This document shows positions 27,738-35,404 of a DNA stretch of 64,000 bases, piece after piece. The notes beneath the pieces were generated by a model that was given only the letters and a program-made list of their open reading frames with translations, searched no databases and had not been told where the DNA came from. Both the position numbers and the translations under genes were made by a program. Origin of the DNA: Ralstonia wenshanensis (GTDB lineage: Bacteria > Pseudomonadota > Gammaproteobacteria > Burkholderiales > Burkholderiaceae). Within the stretch, counting starts at the first letter, position 1, and every line of letters begins with the position of its first letter. The stretch lies in contig NZ_CP076413.1 of NCBI RefSeq assembly GCF_021173085.1, positions 2,046,001-2,110,000 of the forward strand, in the 5' to 3' direction.

Positions 27738-28217
27738 ATGTCCTCCTTCATCGCAGCCGCATCCGTACCGCAGCCCGCCGTGGCAGGCGGCCCGCCCATT
27801 GCCAACGACGGCTTCTTCCCCGATATCGACGTCGACCAGGCCTACGCCGCCATGCGCCTGGACGGCACCGTCACGCAGCAGCGCATGCGCGCTGCGCTGG
27901 TCGAGGCGCTCATTTCCGTCAATGACGAGCTGCAGGCCTGGAAGGTCGCGCAGGTCTCGTTTGGTCGCAACACGCTGGCCGACGTGCCGGCGTCCAAGAT
28001 CGACGGCCGCAGCGCCCACCTGCACCGGTACGAGCGCGCGGTGCACTGCCTCGCCGCCGCCTGGCTCATCGAGCGCTACCGCACCATCGACGCCACCGCC
28101 GCCGGCGACCGCAAGGCCGAAGCGGAAAACCTCGGCGTCGACGATCTGCGCCGTGACGCCCGCTGGGCCATCAGCGACATCCAGGGCGCCGCCCGCACCA
28201 CCGTCGAACTCATCTGA
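27738..28217 (+). CDS. L: Head completion protein (P2 gpL)
   Basis: 159 aa, closing the filled head. Recognised by NDGFFPDID...YAAMRLDGTVTQQRMRAALVEALISVNDEL and the C-terminal DLRRDARWAISDIQG. The ATG at 27738 has only a weak ribosome site; an in-frame start at 27690 is possible. Its stop overlaps the start of X by one base. Confidence 0.92.
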   Translation: MSSFIAAASVPQPAVAGGPPIANDGFFPDIDVDQAYAAMRLDGTVTQQRMRAALVEALISVNDELQAWKVAQVSFGRNTLADVPASKIDGRSAHLHRYERAVHCLAAAWLIERYRTIDATAAGDRKAEAENLGVDDLRRDARWAISDIQGAARTTVELI

Positions 28218-28420
28218 TGCGCGTACGGGCCATCCAGGGCGACACCGTCGACGCCATCTGCCACCGCGTCTACGGCCGCACCGCAGGCGTCACAGAAGCC
28301 GTCCTGGCCGCCAACCCCGGCATTGCCGACCTTGGCCCCGTCCTGCCGCACGGCACGGAGGTCGTCATGCCCGACATCTCCCCGCAGCCGGCCATGCAAA
28401 TGGTCCAGCTCTGGGACTGA
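28217..28420 (+). CDS. X: Tail protein X (P2 gpX, LysM-like)
   Basis: 67 aa. Short LysM-like tail protein: GDTVDAICHRVYGRTAGVTEAVLAANPGIADLGPVLPHGT. The start overlaps the gpL stop (TGATG). Confidence 0.93.
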   Translation: MRVRAIQGDTVDAICHRVYGRTAGVTEAVLAANPGIADLGPVLPHGTEVVMPDISPQPAMQMVQLWD

Positions 28421-28434
28421 CCACAAGGAACCCA

Positions 28435-28830
28435 ATGGCTGAACCCATCTCCACCGGCTCCACCGCCACCCTCGCCGTCACGGGCGTGGGCGCGCTGTCA
28501 TTACTGCCAGGCGTCGACCCGGGCACCGTGCTTGGCGCCTTCGCCGGCGCCGCCGTGTTCGTACTCAACAGCGGCGAGCTTGGCACCGTCAAAAAGCTCG
28601 GCTTCCTGGCCGCGTCCATCGTCGCAGGGCTGCTGTCCGCCCCGCTGGCCGCCGCGCTCATCGCCAAGGCTCTCCCCACCAACACCGAAGTCAGCCACGC
28701 CGTGGGCGCACTGGTCGCCTCCACCGTCGTGGTCAAGCTGCTCCTGGCCCTCATCCGACTGGCAGACAACAGCGACCGCCTCTTCGCCTCACTCAAGGGC
28801 GGCGCAGACAAGGGAGGCAAGCAACCATGA
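28435..28830 (+). CDS. Putative holin, P2-like
   Basis: 131 aa with three hydrophobic segments (VGALSLLPG...VLGAFAGAAVFVL; FLAASIVAGLLSAPLAAALIA; ALVASTVVVKLLLALI) and a charged C-terminus (KGGADKGGKQP), in the lysis cassette directly upstream of a second holin-like gene. Membrane topology and position support a holin or antiholin role; this is inferred. Confidence 0.75.
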   Translation: MAEPISTGSTATLAVTGVGALSLLPGVDPGTVLGAFAGAAVFVLNSGELGTVKKLGFLAASIVAGLLSAPLAAALIAKALPTNTEVSHAVGALVASTVVVKLLLALIRLADNSDRLFASLKGGADKGGKQP

Positions 28831-29138
28831 AAACCCTCTTCATCGTGCAGGCGGCGTTGTGCGCACTCATCGCCCTGCGCCTGCTCCTCTTCAAGCGCGA
28901 CGGCGCCGCCCACCGCCCGTGGGCATCCCGCTTGGCGTACGGCCTGGTCGTGCTCGCCGGCGCCGTCACCATCAGCGTGCTGTTCGGCCGCTACGACTGG
29001 GCGCTCGCCGCACAGAACGGCATCACCGCCGTGCTATGCATCGCCGTCTACGCCGTGCGTGGCAACGTCGTCGAGTTGTTCCGCACGGGCGGCGCACGTC
29101 AGGGTTGGTTTGTTCGCATCCTGCGGAGGTGCGCATGA
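28827..29138 (+). CDS. Phage holin family 3-like membrane protein
   Basis: 103 aa with three membrane helices and a basic C-terminus. It starts with MKTLFIVQAALCALIALRLLLF and overlaps its neighbours by 4 nt on both sides. Together with the preceding gene it probably forms the holin/antiholin pair that times lysis. Confidence 0.75.
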   Translation: MKTLFIVQAALCALIALRLLLFKRDGAAHRPWASRLAYGLVVLAGAVTISVLFGRYDWALAAQNGITAVLCIAVYAVRGNVVELFRTGGARQGWFVRILRRCA

Positions 29139-29941
29139 CGATCCTGCGAGAAGGCATGGTCGGCGCCGCCGTGCTGGAGCTGCAGCGGCTCCTTACCGCC
29201 AACGGCTTCACTGCCCTGGACACCGCCGTCTACTGCGCAGACACCGCCGCCGCCGTGCGCGCCGCGCAGATCCGTTTCGGCCTGGTCGTCGACGGCATAG
29301 CCGGCCCCAAGACCGCGGCAGCGCTGCAGTCCGGCGCGCGCGACATCCGCCACCTGACGGCCGCCGACCTGCAGGCCGCCGCTGAAACGCTCGACGTGCC
29401 TCTGGCCGCCATCCGCGCCGTCAACGAGGTCGAAAGCCTTGGCAACGGCTTCTTGCCCGACGGCCGCCCGGTCATCCTGTTCGAGCGGCACATCATGTAT
29501 CGCCAGCTCACACGCGCCGGCAAGGACGCCGACGCCCTGGCCCGTCAGTTCCCCAACCTGGTCAACCCCAAGCGCGGCGGCTACGTCGGCAACGCCGGCG
29601 AGCACATGCGCCTGGCCCGCGCCATCCAGATCGACGAAGACTGCGCCCTCGCCTCGGCCAGTTGGGGCGCCTTCCAGATCATGGGGTTTCACTGGAACCT
29701 GCTCGACTACCCTAGCGTGCAGCACTTCGTCGCCTCCATGCGCACCAGCGAAGCCGCGCAGCTCGATGCCTTCGTCCGCTTCGTCAAAACCGACCCCACC
29801 CTGCTCAAAGCGCTGCGCGCACGCAAGTGGCCCACCTTCGCCAGGCTGTACAACGGCCCCGCCTACGAAGCCAACCTCTACGACGTCAAGCTCGCCCGCG
29901 CGTTTGACCGCTACCAGGCAGAAGAAGAGGTCACGGCATGA
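29135..29941 (+). CDS. Endolysin: N-acetylmuramidase with peptidoglycan-binding domain
   Basis: 268 aa. The N-terminal peptidoglycan-binding domain (GMVGAAVLELQRLLTANGF, VDGIAGPKTAAAL; residues ~5-65) is followed by an N-acetylmuramidase domain (DUF3380 type). The probable catalytic Glu is in NEVESLGNGFLPDGRPVILFERH near residue 95. No signal peptide, so export needs the holin. A strong GGAGGTG site precedes the ATG. Confidence 0.92.
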   Translation: MTILREGMVGAAVLELQRLLTANGFTALDTAVYCADTAAAVRAAQIRFGLVVDGIAGPKTAAALQSGARDIRHLTAADLQAAAETLDVPLAAIRAVNEVESLGNGFLPDGRPVILFERHIMYRQLTRAGKDADALARQFPNLVNPKRGGYVGNAGEHMRLARAIQIDEDCALASASWGAFQIMGFHWNLLDYPSVQHFVASMRTSEAAQLDAFVRFVKTDPTLLKALRARKWPTFARLYNGPAYEANLYDVKLARAFDRYQAEEEVTA

Positions 29942-30435
29942 AGCCCGCCGCCGCCCTCGCGCTGCTCGCCATCGCCGCAGGCCTCACTTGGTGGGCCACC
30001 GCCAGCTACAACGCCGCAGTCCAGCGCGCCCACCAGGCCGAGACCACCGCAGCCAATCTGCGCAAGCAGCTCGACAACGCCAAGGCCGCCACCGTCACCG
30101 TCACGCAGTACGTCGACCGCGAGCGCGTCATCCGCGTCAAGGGCGACACCATCATCAAGGAAGTTCTCCGCTATGTCCCCGTTCAAGCTGACGCTGCCTG
30201 CGTTGTCCCTCGCGGCTTTGTGCGCCTGCACGACGCCGCAGCCGCTGGCTCCGTGCCAAATCCAGATACCGGAGATGCTGATGCGGGCCCCTCAGACGTT
30301 GCGCTCTCTGCCGTCGCCGGCACCGTCGCAGCAAACTACACCGACTGCCACGTCGACGCCGCGCGACTGACCAGCCTGCAGCAGACGCTGCGCGATCAGG
30401 GCGTGACGATCATTGGGGAGCCCGCCGCGCCATGA
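29938..30435 (+). CDS. i-spanin (Rz/LysB-like)
   Basis: 165 aa. One N-terminal membrane anchor (ALALLAIAAGLTWWA) precedes a periplasmic coiled coil (AVQRAHQAETTAANLRKQLDNAKA). It overlaps the endolysin gene by 4 nt and contains the o-spanin gene in the +1 frame, the classical Rz/Rz1 layout. Confidence 0.85.
   Translation: MKPAAALALLAIAAGLTWWATASYNAAVQRAHQAETTAANLRKQLDNAKAATVTVTQYVDRERVIRVKGDTIIKEVLRYVPVQADAACVVPRGFVRLHDAAAAGSVPNPDTGDADAGPSDVALSAVAGTVAANYTDCHVDAARLTSLQQTLRDQGVTIIGEPAAP
30173..30370 (+). CDS. o-spanin (Rz1/LysC-like lipoprotein) nested in Rz
   Basis: 65 aa in a different frame entirely inside the Rz gene. The signal sequence ends in ALCAC, giving lipobox L-C-A-C, after which the protein is rich in Pro/Thr (TTPQPLAPC, PSPAPSQQTTPTATSTP), as in Rz1 proteins. 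The Cys at -2 of the lipobox is unusual. Confidence 0.8.
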   Translation: MSPFKLTLPALSLAALCACTTPQPLAPCQIQIPEMLMRAPQTLRSLPSPAPSQQTTPTATSTPRD

Positions 30436-30866
30436 TGAAGCCCAACAGCCTGCGCGAAGCCCTGACGGCCGCCGTGCCCTACCTGGCCGCGCACCCCGAT
30501 GCACTGCATGTGTTTGTCGATGAAGGAAACGTAGTCGGCACCGGCGCGCGGTCGCTCGGCTTCGAATACCGATACACGCTGACGTTGATCGTGACGGACT
30601 ACCCTGACAGCTCCGACACCGTCGTCGTGCCCGTCCTGGCCTGGCTGCGCACCAACCAGCCCGACGCCTTCACCAACCCAGACAAGCGGGAGGACGCCTT
30701 CAAGTTCGAGGTCGAAATCCTGAACCACACCACGGCCGATATCTCAATCAAGCTGAAGCTGACCGAGCGGGTGACAGTGAAGGTGGACGGCAAGGGCTAC
30801 CAGGTGGAACACCACCCAGAGCCCATCAACGAATACGACGACCCTGCGACGTGGAGGCCTGCGTGA
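30432..30866 (+). CDS. R: Tail completion protein (P2 gpR)
   Basis: 144 aa. Segments FEYRYTLTLIVTDYPDSSDTVVVPVLAWLRTNQPD and EPINEYDDPATW are typical of P2 R proteins. It overlaps the Rz stop (ATGA) and the S start (GTGA). Confidence 0.93.
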   Translation: MMKPNSLREALTAAVPYLAAHPDALHVFVDEGNVVGTGARSLGFEYRYTLTLIVTDYPDSSDTVVVPVLAWLRTNQPDAFTNPDKREDAFKFEVEILNHTTADISIKLKLTERVTVKVDGKGYQVEHHPEPINEYDDPATWRPA

Positions 30867-31309
30867 GCGATCTGCATGAACTTGACGCCTACCTGGTCGG
30901 CCTGCTGGCGAAATTGGATGCACCGCAACGCCGGGTGCTGGCCCGCGCCATTGCAGTGGAACTGCGCCGCCGGCAGTCGGCCCGCATTGCCGAGCAGCGC
31001 AACCCGGATGGCACCGCCTACGAGCCGCGCAAGCCGCAGCTACGCCACAAGCGCGGCGGAATCCGGCGTTCCATGTTCACGCGGCTGCGGATGGCGAAGT
31101 ACATGCGCATTGAGGCGAGCCCGAACGCGGCGGTCATTTCGTTCGCGGGCAAGGTGCGGCGCATTGCGTCGGTGCATCACTTTGGGCTGCGGGATCGGGT
31201 CAACAAGAATGGGCTGACAGCCAAGTACCCGGCCCGCGAACTCCTAGGCTTCCATGATGCAGACGTCGGCTGCATTACCTCTTTGGTCTTGCAGCACCTG
31301 TATCTCTAG
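30863..31309 (+). CDS. S: Virion morphogenesis/tail completion protein (P2 gpS)
   Basis: 148 aa with a GTG start after GGAGG. Recognised by IAEQRNPDGTAYEPRKPQ, RIASVHHFGLRDRVN and YPARELLGF. The last ~20 residues (HDADVGCITSLVLQHLYL) deviate from the usual end but the length is normal. A decayed second copy of its 3' part lies about 0.9 kb downstream, at the far end of an insertion. Confidence 0.92.
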   Translation: MSDLHELDAYLVGLLAKLDAPQRRVLARAIAVELRRRQSARIAEQRNPDGTAYEPRKPQLRHKRGGIRRSMFTRLRMAKYMRIEASPNAAVISFAGKVRRIASVHHFGLRDRVNKNGLTAKYPARELLGFHDADVGCITSLVLQHLYL

Positions 31310-31438
31310 GCAAGCCGACGCACGCTTCGAGTGGCAAACGTCTTCGTTCAGGCTCGATCGCTGCAATGCCTCCAGCCCTACGACACCATGGAGCGTCGAA
31401 TTCGGCTCGATTTCAAGCGCTAAAAAAGAGTCGATGGT

Positions 31439-31828
31439 TCAAGGCGGAGGCATCAAGAATGGTGGGGTAAAAATCCGAATGGGTACTACCGCACGGATAT
31501 CGCAATCTGATACTTCGCTGTCCGCGCAAGTCGCAAAATCGACGGTCAACGTCGTCCACTCCGTGAGCCGAACGCAAGTCGCAGCGCGTTCAGAGGCCGT
31601 CTGCGATTGATATGCTTGGATCATCGTTGCAGTCACGAAAAACGACAACGAGTTGACTCGTTCCGCACCCCGTCCCATTGGCATGATCCACCATGCATGC
31701 ACATCGAGGGCATGCAAGCAATCTTCGTGAGTTCTTAGGAGCGCTGCATTGGGGAGCGCATCTAAAATTGCCCGCTCAAGCTCGCCCAGGCGCATGCCGT
31801 GGCTCCCATCAAGGTCTTGCTCAGGCAT
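31439..31828 (-). CDS. Hypothetical protein in the S-V insertion
   Basis: 129 aa from 31828, or 118 aa from ATG 31795, which has GGGAG 7 nt upstream. Not recognised. It is opposite in direction to the tail genes and less GC-rich than them, typical of a moron expressed in the lysogen. No signal peptide or membrane segment. Confidence 0.45.
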   Translation of the reverse strand: MPEQDLDGSHGMRLGELERAILDALPNAALLRTHEDCLHALDVHAWWIMPMGRGAERVNSLSFFVTATMIQAYQSQTASERAATCVRLTEWTTLTVDFATCADSEVSDCDIRAVVPIRIFTPPFLMPPP

Positions 31829-32317
31829 GACATACCCCGGTTCGCGTCAACGTAGAGGCCGTTAACCCGTTGCAATTGCTGTGTGGCGGCTGCCGCGACG
31901 AGCACCCCAATCGACTGGGACTGAGCTGTTCCCGGAGAAAACTCCGCTAGCGGACCCATGATGGCCATCCAAAGCGGCCACCATTTGGTGCTTCAATGGT
32001 TCAACTTCCGGACGCCCTGCGTTGTGTCCGATTCCACGCGTCAACGCAAAAGGGCGCCAGTGCTTACGCTAGAGGAGTATTGAGCATCTTCACCCTACAC
32101 CACTTTGGTCTGCGCCGTAGGAAAAAGAGAAAATTTACCGACCGTTATGTTGCCCCGGCATGCGTCGGACAAGCAGCTTTACTGCGGGACGCTGATCATC
32201 GCCAGTGCCATGAGTGTTTATGGCTGCCGCCCAGCGGTGCGATTATTGCTTCATCTGTAGGCGCTCATGCACTCAAAAGCACCAAGCTGCAGCGCTGGGC
32301 CCAGCAAAGGGAGCAAA
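31829..32317. other. Gene-poor stretch inside the S-V insertion
   Basis: 489 bp without an intact gene. It contains the decayed gpS fragment and lower-GC sequence; no terminator was recognised. Confidence 0.4.
32071..32139 (+). pseudogene. Decayed fragment of gene S
   Basis: The translated piece RGVLSIFTLHHFGLRRRKKRKFTDRYV parallels RIASVHHFGLRDRVNKNGLTAKYPA in intact gpS. At DNA level CACCACTTTGGTCTGCG matches CATCACTTTGGGCTGCG of S at 15 of 17 positions. There is no ribosome site and the rest is scrambled, so this is a relic. Confidence 0.45.
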
Positions 32318-32542
32318 ATGCAGGAATCGATACACGAGGTCTATCGCGGCTTCGGCATCCTGCTCGCGCTGACGGGAGAAGACGACTCGTTCAAGGTTAG
32401 CGTCGACATCACTTCCGTCGGCCCCATTTACTCCGGGCTTGCCGCGTGGACGGAGGTAAGAAGATGCCCGATGCAGGAGGCGGTACTGGTTACCCTTTCC
32501 CTCGCGAAATCAGTCGTGGATCGCTCTTACCAACCGCACTGA
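32318..32542 (+). CDS. Small orphan protein of the Y-x-G-F group
   Basis: 74 aa starting MQESIHEVYRGFGILLALTG with AAGGGAGC upstream. Shares the YRGF-x-I start, beta-rich middle (FKVSVDITSVGP) and Ala-containing C-terminal helix with the proteins at 19881 and 21400. Function unknown. Confidence 0.55.
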   Translation: MQESIHEVYRGFGILLALTGEDDSFKVSVDITSVGPIYSGLAAWTEVRRCPMQEAVLVTLSLAKSVVDRSYQPH

Positions 32543-32555
32543 GATGTCACGGAAG

Positions 32556-32855
32556 TCACTGGAACTGCGCGCGAGACCGGTGGCGCCTCTGAATGCTTCG
32601 TCGACGGCCGGTAAGAAGGGCCGCCAAGGCGGGGCAGAGCATGCTTTTATGAATTGCACGGCTTGTGTAAAGCGAGCGTGCTATACGCGCATGCAGCCGC
32701 GTGCTAGGTCGGCCACAATCCACCCAAAATCGATAGTAAGCACAGCGCACTCGCTCTGCTTCGTCGCCAACGAGTAGAGAGCGCCCACTTCCGTACTCGC
32801 CTTGCACCAATGCGCGCAGTGTTTCGACCGCCCAAATGCTCAACCTGTCACTCAT
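32556..32855 (-). CDS. Hypothetical protein, leftward moron
   Basis: 99 aa starting MSDRLSIWAVETLRALVQGEYGSG after a very strong AGAAGGAGG site. Not recognised. The basic C-terminus (RRRSIQRRHRSRAQFQ) could contact nucleic acid. It is opposite to the late genes and just upstream of the V promoter, fitting lysogenic expression. Confidence 0.55.
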   Translation of the reverse strand: MSDRLSIWAVETLRALVQGEYGSGRSLLVGDEAERVRCAYYRFWVDCGRPSTRLHARIARSLYTSRAIHKSMLCPALAALLTGRRRSIQRRHRSRAQFQ

Positions 32856-32930
32856 GAGCGAGCCTCCTTCTCTATCGCGGGAGTGGGAATAGATTATGCG
32901 AAGAGATGACCGGCTTCCACCCCGACCATA

Positions 32931-32955
32931 CGTTGTAGCTGCGCCCCCCACAACA
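32931..32955. promoter_or_regulatory. Ogr-type activator site before V
   Basis: CGTTGT-N13-ACAACA, the same 13-bp spacing as the P/O and FI sites with one base changed in the left arm. It ends 44 bp before the V start codon, fitting a late promoter for V-W-J-I-H. Confidence 0.75.
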
Positions 32956-32998
32956 CCCCTCGCGTGACCCCCACGCGCGCGCACGGCACTCTGCAGGC

Positions 32999-33616
32999 AT
33001 GGACCTCGCAGAACTCGCCCGCCTCATCGAAAACCTGATCCGCATCGGCACCGTGGCCGACGTGCGCCACGGCAACCCACCGGCCGTACGCGTGCGCACC
33101 GGCGGCATCACCACCACCTGGCGCCCGTGGTGCGAATCCCGCGCCGGTGCCACCCGCACCTGGAACCCACCCACCAAAGGGGAGCAGGTCGTGCTGCTCT
33201 GCCCCAGCGGCGACCCATCCAACGGCATCGTGCTTTGCGCCATCCCATCGGCCGCCAACGACGTACCGAGCCATTCGCCCAATGAAACCGTCACGCTCTA
33301 CCCGGACGGCGCTCTCACCAAGTACGACCACGCCGCCGGCCTGCTGACCGTGCAGGGCGTCAAAACCGTCTTCCTGGAAGCCGCCACCAGCGTGCTGGTG
33401 AAGTGCCCGGACACCACCTTCGACGGCTCGGTCACGGTCAAAGGGCTGCTGTCCTTCATGAACGGCATTGCTGGCCAGGGCGGCGACAACGGCAACGTCA
33501 TCACGGGCAACCTGACGCACCAAGACGGCAAGCTGTCGTCCAACGGCGTCGTGCTCGACGCGCACAAGCACGGTGGCGTCCAGCACGGCGGCAGCGATAC
33601 GGACGGCCCGAAATGA
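32999..33616 (+). CDS. V: Baseplate assembly protein/spike (P2 gpV)
   Basis: 205 aa cell-puncturing spike. An OB domain at the N-terminus (IGTVADVRHGNPPAVRVRTGG) leads to a beta-helix and ends in DAHKHGGVQHGGSDTDGP, whose HxH motifs bind the metal at the spike tip in this family. The stop overlaps the W start. Confidence 0.94.
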   Translation: MDLAELARLIENLIRIGTVADVRHGNPPAVRVRTGGITTTWRPWCESRAGATRTWNPPTKGEQVVLLCPSGDPSNGIVLCAIPSAANDVPSHSPNETVTLYPDGALTKYDHAAGLLTVQGVKTVFLEAATSVLVKCPDTTFDGSVTVKGLLSFMNGIAGQGGDNGNVITGNLTHQDGKLSSNGVVLDAHKHGGVQHGGSDTDGPK

Positions 33617-33960
33617 GCGGCATGAACAACACCACCGGCCGCGCCGTTGGCGACGTCAGCCACATCCGCCAATCCGTGCGCGACATCCTCACCACGCCCA
33701 TCGACTCACGCGTCATGCGCCGTGATTACGGCTCGCTCATTCCTGAGCTGATCGACCAGCCCGCGAACCTTGCCACCCGCCTGCGCCTCATGTCTGCATC
33801 GGTCTCCGCCCTCGTGCGCTGGGAGCCGCGCATCCGCATTGCGTCCGTTCGCTTCTCCGTGGGCGCTGACGGCAGCGCAGCGCTCGACATCGAGGCAGAC
33901 CGCGTCGACGGCCCGCGAGGCGAAGCGCTTGGCACGTTGAGCATTCCCCTGCGAGGCTGA
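33613..33960 (+). CDS. W: Baseplate protein (P2 gpW, gp25-like)
   Basis: 115 aa. Lysozyme-like gp25 fold signature: SVRDILTTPIDSRVMRRDYGS...LIDQPANLATRLRL. It overlaps V by ATGA and is 2 nt from J. Confidence 0.94.
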   Translation: MSGMNNTTGRAVGDVSHIRQSVRDILTTPIDSRVMRRDYGSLIPELIDQPANLATRLRLMSASVSALVRWEPRIRIASVRFSVGADGSAALDIEADRVDGPRGEALGTLSIPLRG

Positions 33961-33962
33961 CC

Positions 33963-34868
33963 ATGGGCGCCCTGATCGACCTTTCGCAACTGCCACCGCC
34001 CGACGTGGTGGAAGAACTGGACTTCGAAACGCTGCTCGGCGAGCGCAAGGCCGCGCTCATCGTACGCTACCCAGCCGAAGAGCAAGCCGATATCGCGGCA
34101 GTGCTCGCGCTCGAATCCGAGCCGCTGACCAAGTTCCTGGAGGAATCGGCTTTCCGTGAGCTGCTGCTGCGCCAGCGCATCAATGAAGCCGCCCGCGCGG
34201 TGATGCTGGCCTACGCAAAGGGGAAAGACCTGGAACACATCGCTGCGCTCTTCGGCATACAGCGCCTGGTCATCAAACCAGCCGACCCTGTGGCAGGGAC
34301 GCCCGCCGAGATGGAAGAAGACGCCGATCTGCGTCTGCGCGTGCAGCTCGCACCGCAGTCGTTCTCGACGGCCGGCCCCGAAGGCGCTTATCGCTCGCTC
34401 GGCCGGAATGCGGATGGGCGAGTCCTGGATGTGTCGGCCACCAGTCCCACCGAGGGCGAGGTGCGCATCACTGTGCTCTCGCGCGAAGGCGACGGCACCG
34501 CTGCGCCAGATCTGCTTGAGAAGGTCAAGGCTGCCCTGCGCGCCGAAGACAAGCGGCCCCTGACCGACTACGTGACCGTGCAGTCGGCCACGATCCTGCA
34601 TTACGAGGTCTCGGCCACGCTGCACCTGTTTCCGGGGCCGGACGCCACGGTGGTGGTGACCGAGGCGCGCAAGCGCCTGGCCACGTACGTGGAGGCCTGC
34701 CACCGCCTGGGGAGCGTGGTGGTCCGCTCGGGCCTGGATGCCGCCCTGCATGTCGCAGGCGTCAAGGAAGTGGAGCTGCACCAGCCCGCCGACCACATTC
34801 GCCCTGACATGACGCAGGCCCCGTACTGCACAGGTATGACGGTCACGCCGGGAGCCCAGCGTGCGTAG
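33963..34868 (+). CDS. J: Baseplate assembly protein (P2 gpJ)
   Basis: 301 aa baseplate wedge. Starts with IDLSQLPPPDVVEELDFETLL and carries LRVQLAPQSFSTAGPEGAYRSL, both typical of J. The end overlaps the I start by 8 nt. Confidence 0.94.
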   Translation: MGALIDLSQLPPPDVVEELDFETLLGERKAALIVRYPAEEQADIAAVLALESEPLTKFLEESAFRELLLRQRINEAARAVMLAYAKGKDLEHIAALFGIQRLVIKPADPVAGTPAEMEEDADLRLRVQLAPQSFSTAGPEGAYRSLGRNADGRVLDVSATSPTEGEVRITVLSREGDGTAAPDLLEKVKAALRAEDKRPLTDYVTVQSATILHYEVSATLHLFPGPDATVVVTEARKRLATYVEACHRLGSVVVRSGLDAALHVAGVKEVELHQPADHIRPDMTQAPYCTGMTVTPGAQRA

Positions 34869-35403
34869 CTTGTTGCCACCGAACGCGACGGAGCTGGAGC
34901 GCAACGCCACGGCCGTGGCCGGCGTCATCAGCGATCTGCCGGTCCCGTTGCGCACGCTCATCGACCCGGACGCCATCCCCGAGCACCTCCTGCCGTGGCT
35001 TGCGTGGCATCTGGGGATTGAGATCTGGAAGGACTACTGGCCCGAACAGGTCAAGCGTGCCCGCGTGCGCTCTGCCATCTCCATCGCCCGCAAGAAGGGC
35101 ACTGCCGCTGCGGTGCGCGAAGTCGTAGCGTCGTTCGGCGCCAACATCGCCCTGCGCGAATGGTGGCAGATGGAGCCCAAAGGGCGGCCCTACACCTTCG
35201 ACCTGGTCATGACCGTCAGCGCGCGCGACGGCAACCCACCGACCGCGGAATTCATCGGCGACATCGTTGCCGAGATCGACCGCACCAAGCCCGTACGCGC
35301 GCACTACACCTTCACCCAAGGCTTCAACCAGACCGGCGGCATCGGCATCGCTGCCGCCATCCGCCCCGCGCTCTTCACTCGCCTCTCACTTTCGGACGTT
35401 TGA
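34861..35403 (+). CDS. I: Tail protein (P2 gpI)
   Basis: 180 aa with a GTG start. Recognised by PEHLLPWLAWHLGIEIWKDYWPEQVKRARVR and KKGTAAAVREVVASFGA. Baseplate wedge component joining the fibre. Confidence 0.93.
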   Translation: MRSLLPPNATELERNATAVAGVISDLPVPLRTLIDPDAIPEHLLPWLAWHLGIEIWKDYWPEQVKRARVRSAISIARKKGTAAAVREVVASFGANIALREWWQMEPKGRPYTFDLVMTVSARDGNPPTAEFIGDIVAEIDRTKPVRAHYTFTQGFNQTGGIGIAAAIRPALFTRLSLSDV

Positions 35404-35404
35404 C

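Noticed and set aside
31254..31610. Plus-strand frame overlapping the end of S
   Set aside because: No ribosome site, begins inside S and is antisense to the better-supported minus-strand gene.
32629..32645. GC-rich string resembling Ralstonia phage cos
   Set aside because: It lies inside a gene in the tail module, far from the expected side of gene Q; regarded as chance similarity.
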